DNA from: Lachnoclostridium sp. UBA903
GTDB lineage: Bacteria > Bacillota > Clostridia > Lachnospirales > Lachnospiraceae
DNA length: 9,273 nucleotides
Direction: 5' to 3'
Assembly: GCA_002294045.1 (NCBI GenBank)
Contig: DBEP01000015.1
Coordinates: 1 to 9,273 of the forward strand
In this document: positions 6,722 to 9,273 of the stretch, piece by piece
How positions within the stretch are numbered: position 1 is the stretch's first letter
Layout: each line of letters begins with the position of its first letter
Notes under the pieces: generated by a model
Database searches by the model: none
What the model was told of the DNA's origin: nothing
The model's input: the letters and a program-made list of their open reading frames with translations, nothing else
Program-made: the position numbers and the translations under genes

Positions 6722-7489
6722 ATGATTTTTGAAACACATGCCCATTATGATGATGAAGCGTTTGATGAAGATAGAGACCATTTATTAAACAGTCTTTATG
6801 AGGAAGGCATAGGATACGTTGTTAATATTAGTTCAAGCATGGAAACGACGAAAAAAACACTGGAATTAACAGAGCGTTTTTCTTTTCTTTATGGCGCCGT
6901 CGGGGTTCATCCCAGTGAAACGGCCGAATTAAATGAAGAAAATTTCAGCTGGTTAAAGCAGGCGGCAGGACGGACTAAAGTGGTCGCAATCGGCGAAATC
7001 GGGCTGGATTATTACTGGGATACGCCAACGAGGCAGATACAGAAAGAATGGTTTGAACGGCAGATGGAGCTTGCCGGAGAATTAAAGCTTCCCTCAGTCA
7101 TTCACAGCAGGGATGCCGCAGCAGATACTTATGATATGATAAAAGCAGCGGGGTTAGAGAAAACAGGCGGTGTAATTCATTGTTTTTCCTACGGGAAGGA
7201 TATGGCTGAAAAATATCTGGAGAGAGGCTTTTATTTAGGGATAGGAGGTGTTGTTACTTTTAAAAATGCTAAAAAGCTAAAAGAAGTGGTGGAATATGCC
7301 CCCATGGAGCAGCTGGTTTTGGAAACAGATTGCCCTTACCTGGCACCGGAGCCGAACCGGGGTAAGAGAAATTCTTCTCTGAATTTAATCTATGTGGCAG
7401 AAGAAATTGCACGGTTAAAAGGAATCACCTGCGAAGAAGTCATAGGCGCCACAGAACAGAATGCGAAAAAATTATACGGTATCAGGTGA
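6722..7489 (+). CDS. tatD: TatD-family metal-dependent hydrolase / DNase
   Basis: 255 residues; ATG at 6722 follows GGGAGG at normal distance. The TIM-barrel amidohydrolase metal ligands of the TatD family are all present: His6 and His8 (THAH), Glu92 in AIGEIGLDYYW, His128 in VIHSRDA, His153 in GVIHCFSYG, and Asp203 in LETDCPYLAPEPNRGKRN. Length agrees with the family (about 255-265). Members are magnesium-dependent 3'-5' exonucleases acting on DNA and RNA, with a part in repair and nucleic acid turnover; the protein is cytosolic. In many Firmicutes the gene (yabD in B. subtilis) lies between metG/metS and rnmV-rsmA. Here it is separated from metG by the cotJ operon and two other genes, and from rsmA by a small accessory cassette. 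No terminator is evident after the TGA at 7487-7489, so transcripts may run into the cassette. Confidence 0.96.
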   Translation: MIFETHAHYDDEAFDEDRDHLLNSLYEEGIGYVVNISSSMETTKKTLELTERFSFLYGAVGVHPSETAELNEENFSWLKQAAGRTKVVAIGEIGLDYYWDTPTRQIQKEWFERQMELAGELKLPSVIHSRDAAADTYDMIKAAGLEKTGGVIHCFSYGKDMAEKYLERGFYLGIGGVVTFKNAKKLKEVVEYAPMEQLVLETDCPYLAPEPNRGKRNSSLNLIYVAEEIARLKGITCEEVIGATEQNAKKLYGIR

Positions 7490-7515
7490 TGGAAAGAGGT
7501 AATTATTTTCATGCG

Positions 7516-7527
7516 ATTCGTACGAAT
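7516..7527. promoter_or_regulatory. Palindromic operator candidate, copy 1
   Basis: Perfect 12-base palindrome ATTCGTACGAAT, 26 bases after tatD ends. It lies between a weak -35-like TTTTCA (7506-7511) and TAAAAT (7530-7535). Its centre is 32 bases, about three DNA turns, before that of copy 2, so a protein could occupy both on the same face. Confidence 0.6.
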
Positions 7528-7540
7528 AATAAAATCACAC

Positions 7541-7569
7541 TTGAATTATTTGTACGAATACCATAAACT
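7541..7569 (+). promoter_or_regulatory. Promoter of the AbrB-like gene with operator copy 2 in its spacer
   Basis: TTGAAT (7541-7546), 17 bases, TAAACT (7564-7569). The spacer contains ATTTGTACGAAT (7548-7559), which differs from the perfect palindrome by one base. Transcription would begin near 7576, only about 14 bases before the GTG start and just upstream of the ribosome binding site. A protein bound to the palindrome would block RNA polymerase, so self-repression by the AbrB-like product is the simple reading. Confidence 0.6.
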
Positions 7570-7589
7570 ATAGGCATGGAGGTGATTAT

Positions 7590-7775
7590 GTGGCTGAAAC
7601 AATAATAAAAAGAAAGATGCTTTTTAATAAGCCTGGTGGAACAGCAAGTAAAAATGCTATGATGGCAAGACTTACTTTGCCACCAGAGTTTGTTAGCGCT
7701 CTGGGAATAACACAGGAAGATAAAGAAGTATTAATATCATTGGAAAATGATAAAATAATTATCAAAAAAGCTTGA
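7590..7775 (+). CDS. Small AbrB/MazE/SpoVT-type DNA-binding protein
   Basis: 61 residues with a GTG start at 7590 behind a near-perfect ribosome binding site, GGAGGTGAT (7578-7586). An ATG overlapping it at 7588 leads to a stop after five codons, which rules that frame out. The centre of the protein, SKNAMMARLTLPPEFVSALG followed by ITQEDKEVLISLENDKIIIKKA, has the order of a swapped-hairpin AbrB domain: strand, basic residue plus LTLP turn, helix, then two strands. A basic N-terminal arm with Gly-Gly (about residues 7-22) precedes it. Such proteins are dimeric DNA-binding regulators or the antitoxin half of toxin-antitoxin pairs. No toxin-like gene (PIN, MazF) is adjacent; the next gene encodes a short coiled-coil protein. 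Three copies of one palindrome lie around the gene, two inside promoters, which suggests autoregulation. Fold assignment is fairly sure, target and role are inference. Confidence 0.8.
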   Translation: MAETIIKRKMLFNKPGGTASKNAMMARLTLPPEFVSALGITQEDKEVLISLENDKIIIKKA

Positions 7776-7800
7776 ATTATTCGTACGAATATTATATAAT
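7772..7800 (+). promoter_or_regulatory. Promoter of the coiled-coil gene with operator copy 3 in its spacer
   Basis: TTGAAT (7772-7777), 17 bases, consensus TATAAT (7795-7800). The spacer holds the perfect palindrome ATTCGTACGAAT (7779-7790), extended to 14 bases as TATTCGTACGAATA (7778-7791). The -35 overlaps the stop codon of the AbrB-like gene. Its -10 is better than that of copy 2, so this should be the stronger promoter when the operator is free. Confidence 0.68.
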
Positions 7801-7863
7801 AAAGAAAAGATAGTTAAGAAAGGCAAGGTTTTAACAAAAAAGATATCACGGGGGTAAAACAGT

Positions 7864-8019
7864 ATGACGGATGCAGAAAAACTTGATTTGATACTTGAAA
7901 AGATAACAGACCTTGAGAAAGCATTAAAGGATTTAAAAAGACAGCAAATGAAAGAAACAGAGGAGTTAAAAGCAATGGATGGCATGATTCTTGATGAAGT
8001 TGAACGGGTACATGAATGA
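7864..8019 (+). CDS. Short coiled-coil protein of unknown function, probably cut by an in-frame TGA
   Basis: 51 codons from ATG at 7864, preceded by a modest binding site GGGGGT (7850-7855), to TGA at 8017-8019. I do not recognise the family with certainty. The sequence starts MTDAEKLDLILEKITDLEKA and keeps hydrophobic residues in a 3-4 spacing (Leu7, Ile10, Ile14, Leu17, Leu21, Leu24) with many Lys and Glu, so it should form a helical coiled coil. The end is MILDEVERVHE. After the TGA the same frame continues for 13 codons with similar composition (LIRRTDALEKKIG) to TAG at 8059-8061, just before the terminator. The natural product is therefore probably about 65 residues, and a single C-to-T change (CGA to TGA, Arg) would explain the interruption. 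It has its own promoter carrying the palindromic operator and lies 88 bases after the AbrB-like gene. Small coiled-coil proteins next to AbrB-type genes have no known function that I can name. Confidence 0.6.
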   Translation: MTDAEKLDLILEKITDLEKALKDLKRQQMKETEELKAMDGMILDEVERVHE

Positions 8020-8063
8020 TTAATCAGACGAACGGATGCCTTAGAAAAGAAAATAGGATAGAT

Positions 8064-8094
8064 AAAAAGAGCGGGCCTGCCACCGCTCTTTTTT
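8064..8094. terminator. Strong intrinsic terminator after the coiled-coil gene, probably bidirectional
   Basis: GAGCGG (8069-8074) pairs with CCGCTC (8083-8088) around an 8-base loop. Flanking A (8064-8068) and T (8089-8094) runs serve as U-tracts for both strands. It begins three bases after the second stop codon (TAG 8059-8061), not after the TGA at 8017, supporting the longer frame as the original gene. Confidence 0.88.
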
Positions 8095-8095
8095 G

Positions 8096-8294
8096 TTGTA
8101 CTCAAAGCAAAATCATACCGCTAATACGGTGCCGGTGATAACCTTATTTGACATGTATTCGAGCCTCCTATGTAATATTTTACCTTTAGCATGGGATGTT
8201 TTTCCTATTTTGTCGAGCCAAAAAACATAAAAAACCCCATACTGTTTCAGGAAGAGCGCGAGGCCACGTTTTGGTTGAAGTTATCCATAACATG
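8096..8294. other. Non-coding spacer before rsmA with a minus-strand mini-ORF
   Basis: No plus-strand gene is visible. On the minus strand, a consensus AGGAGG (8169-8164) precedes ATG at 8154 by 9 bases and opens a 13-residue frame, MSNKVITGTVLAV, that ends at TGA (8115-8113). The bidirectional terminator at 8064-8095 follows. It could be a leader or very small peptide gene, or the remains of a lost gene. A minus-strand promoter is not obvious; TCGACA is present but lacks a good -10. The motif TCGAGCC occurs twice (8159-8165, 8214-8220). No rnmV remnant can be recognised. Confidence 0.35.
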
Positions 8295-8323
8295 TTGACT
8301 TTTAGTATATAATAAGATACCAT
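8295..8323 (+). promoter_or_regulatory. Possible promoter of rsmA
   Basis: TTGACT (8295-8300) is a good -35, and 17 bases later TACCAT (8318-8323) is an acceptable -10. A perfect TATAAT at 8308-8313 is only 7 bases from TTGACT and has no fitting -35 of its own, so the pairing is uncertain. Because a strong terminator lies upstream at 8064-8094, rsmA needs a promoter in this stretch. Confidence 0.4.
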
Positions 8324-8352
8324 AAATCAATAAAAAAGAATGGAAAAACTAT

Positions 8353-9228
8353 ATGCAAAATAAATTAGGTAATCCAAAGGAAACCATAGAAATTTTAAAT
8401 AAGTATCATTTTGTCTTTCAGAAAAAATACGGACAGAATTTTTTAATTGATACCCATGTGCTGGATAAAATAATCAAGGCAGCCGGCATTACCGGGGACG
8501 ATATGGTACTGGAGGTAGGCCCCGGCATCGGTACCTTGACCCAATACTTATGCGAAGCGGCCAGGGAAGTCATTGCCGTAGAGATTGATAAAAACTTAGT
8601 ACCGATTCTTAAGGATACTTTATCGTCTTATGATAATATTACAATCATTAATGAAGATATCCTGAAAGTTGATATTAATAGACTGGTTCAGGAGAAAAAT
8701 AACAATAAGCCCATAAAAATTGTTGCCAATCTGCCCTATTATATCACAACGCCCATAATTATGGGATTATTTGAAGCTCATGTGCCCGTGGATAATGTAA
8801 CCGTAATGGTACAAAAAGAAGTGGCGGACCGTATGCAGTCCGGTCCCGGCAGTAAGGATTACGGGGCACTGTCACTGGCGGTCCAATATTACGCAGAACC
8901 TTACATTGCAGCCAACGTACCGCCCAACTGCTTTATGCCAAGACCTAAAGTGGGTTCGGCCGTAATCCGGCTGAATCTTCATAGTGCTAAGCCGGTTAAG
9001 GTAAAGGATGAAAAGCTTATGTTCCGCCTTATCCGTGCTTCTTTTAACCAGAGAAGGAAGACACTGGTCAACGGCTTGCATAACGGACAGGACCTTAATT
9101 TGTCAAAGGAAACCATAGCAGAAGCTGTTAAAGAGCTTCAGGTTTCCCCAACCATCCGGGGGGAAGCCTTAACCCTGGAGCAGTTTGCAAGGCTCAGTGA
9201 TATCATTTATGATAAAATTCATTCCTAG
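8353..9228 (+). CDS. rsmA: 16S rRNA adenine dimethyltransferase RsmA (KsgA)
   Basis: 291 residues, ATG at 8353 to TAG at 9226-9228; B. subtilis KsgA has about 292. The enzyme puts two methyl groups on each of two neighbouring adenines (A1518 and A1519 in E. coli numbering) near the 3' end of 16S rRNA, using S-adenosylmethionine, as a late step of 30S assembly. Visible marks are the N-terminal KKYGQNFLID (24-33), the SAM-binding loop EVGPGIGTLT (54-63), VEID with acidic Glu77, the catalytic NLPYYITTP (126-134), the conserved QKEVADRM (about 154-161), and the C-terminal domain with LIRASFNQRRKTL. The ribosome binding site is weak (GAATGGA), but the N-terminus matches the family, so the start is kept. 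Loss of this activity is known to give kasugamycin resistance. It is usually next to rnmV; here a small accessory cassette lies upstream. Confidence 0.96.
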   Translation: MQNKLGNPKETIEILNKYHFVFQKKYGQNFLIDTHVLDKIIKAAGITGDDMVLEVGPGIGTLTQYLCEAAREVIAVEIDKNLVPILKDTLSSYDNITIINEDILKVDINRLVQEKNNNKPIKIVANLPYYITTPIIMGLFEAHVPVDNVTVMVQKEVADRMQSGPGSKDYGALSLAVQYYAEPYIAANVPPNCFMPRPKVGSAVIRLNLHSAKPVKVKDEKLMFRLIRASFNQRRKTLVNGLHNGQDLNLSKETIAEAVKELQVSPTIRGEALTLEQFARLSDIIYDKIHS

Positions 9229-9273
9229 AGCGTGTTATAAAAATCATTGCACCGTTCTGAACGCTCCACTTTG
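9228..9273. repeat. Partial hairpin-type intergenic element after rsmA, cut by the window end
   Basis: GAGCGT (9228-9233) and ACGCTC (9261-9266) form an inverted repeat starting at the rsmA stop codon. It encloses an AT-rich part and a GCACCGTTCTGAACGC-like core. The arrangement resembles a dispersed intergenic repeat more than a terminator because no T-run follows inside the window. The right part is missing, so neither its extent nor its copy number can be judged. Confidence 0.3.

Larger units (their letters stand above)
7540..7791. repeat. Pair of 21-base direct repeats enclosing the AbrB-like gene
   Basis: The 21 bases at 7540-7560 and 7771-7791 are identical except for one position (T at 7551, C at 7782). 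Each holds a TTGAAT -35 element followed by the palindrome. The second copy also supplies the final codon and TGA stop (7773-7775) of the AbrB-like gene. The period is 231 bases. Shared promoter/operator function explains the identity best; a duplication scar of a small mobile cassette is the alternative. Confidence 0.8.

Noticed and set aside
7500..7800. CRISPR-like array, because of the repeated ATTCGTACGAAT
   Set aside because: Only three short palindromes with unequal spacing (32 and 231 bases) that coincide with promoter spacers; no array structure.
7737..8105. 122-codon minus-strand frame across the coiled-coil gene
   Set aside because: Runs through the terminator, the coiled-coil gene and its promoter on the opposite strand; composition is that of a shadow frame.
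8340..8363. Short frame MEKLYAK overlapping the rsmA start
   Set aside because: No ribosome binding site and only seven codons; chance overlap is likely, though coupling cannot be excluded.

Overview
The window looks like chromosomal DNA of a spore-forming, low-to-moderate GC member of the Clostridia, most likely a Lachnospiraceae relative. The basis is a complete cotJABC spore-coat operon, a canonical Firmicutes tRNA-Met T-box in front of metG, GGAGG-type ribosome binding sites throughout, and the metG / tatD / rsmA housekeeping neighbourhood known from Firmicutes. The genus is inference; no rRNA gene is present.

Layout. Positions 1-478 hold the 3' end of a MATE-family multidrug exporter gene. 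A well-formed promoter (668-696) then drives an AT-rich VanZ-like membrane protein gene (722-1237). Next comes a promoter plus methionine-specific T-box leader (1319-1676) and metG (1814-3796), which ends at an inverted-repeat terminator. Convergent to metG, on the minus strand, lies cotJA-cotJB-cotJC (5043 down to 3932), with a start codon overlap and short spacings that indicate one transcript. A roughly 350-base AT-rich divergent spacer follows. On the plus strand, a membrane-anchored XRE-type regulator gene (5393-5977) is followed 13 bases later by a CDP-alcohol phosphatidyltransferase gene (5991-6575). tatD (6722-7489) has its own promoter. rsmA/ksgA (8353-9228) closes the window, followed by the first half of what looks like a hairpin-type intergenic repeat.

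The most unusual part is 7490-8352, between tatD and rsmA, where Firmicutes commonly carry rnmV (ribonuclease M5). No rnmV is present. Instead there is a small AbrB/MazE/SpoVT-type DNA-binding protein gene (7590-7775, GTG start) and a short coiled-coil protein gene (7864-8019). Three copies of the palindrome ATTCGTACGAAT (one with a single mismatch) lie around them. Two copies sit exactly in the 17-base spacer between -35 and -10 elements of promoters placed just before each small gene. This reads as a self-contained two-gene regulatory cassette in which the AbrB-like protein would repress both itself and the coiled-coil gene. The coiled-coil gene seems interrupted by an in-frame TGA, since its frame stays open with similar composition for 13 more codons up to the terminator.

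How the parts fit: metG (translation), tatD (DNA/RNA quality control) and rsmA (ribosome maturation) are housekeeping genes. cotJABC is sporulation-specific. The XRE / phosphatidyltransferase pair probably concerns membrane lipids. The AbrB/coiled-coil cassette is accessory and of unknown role.
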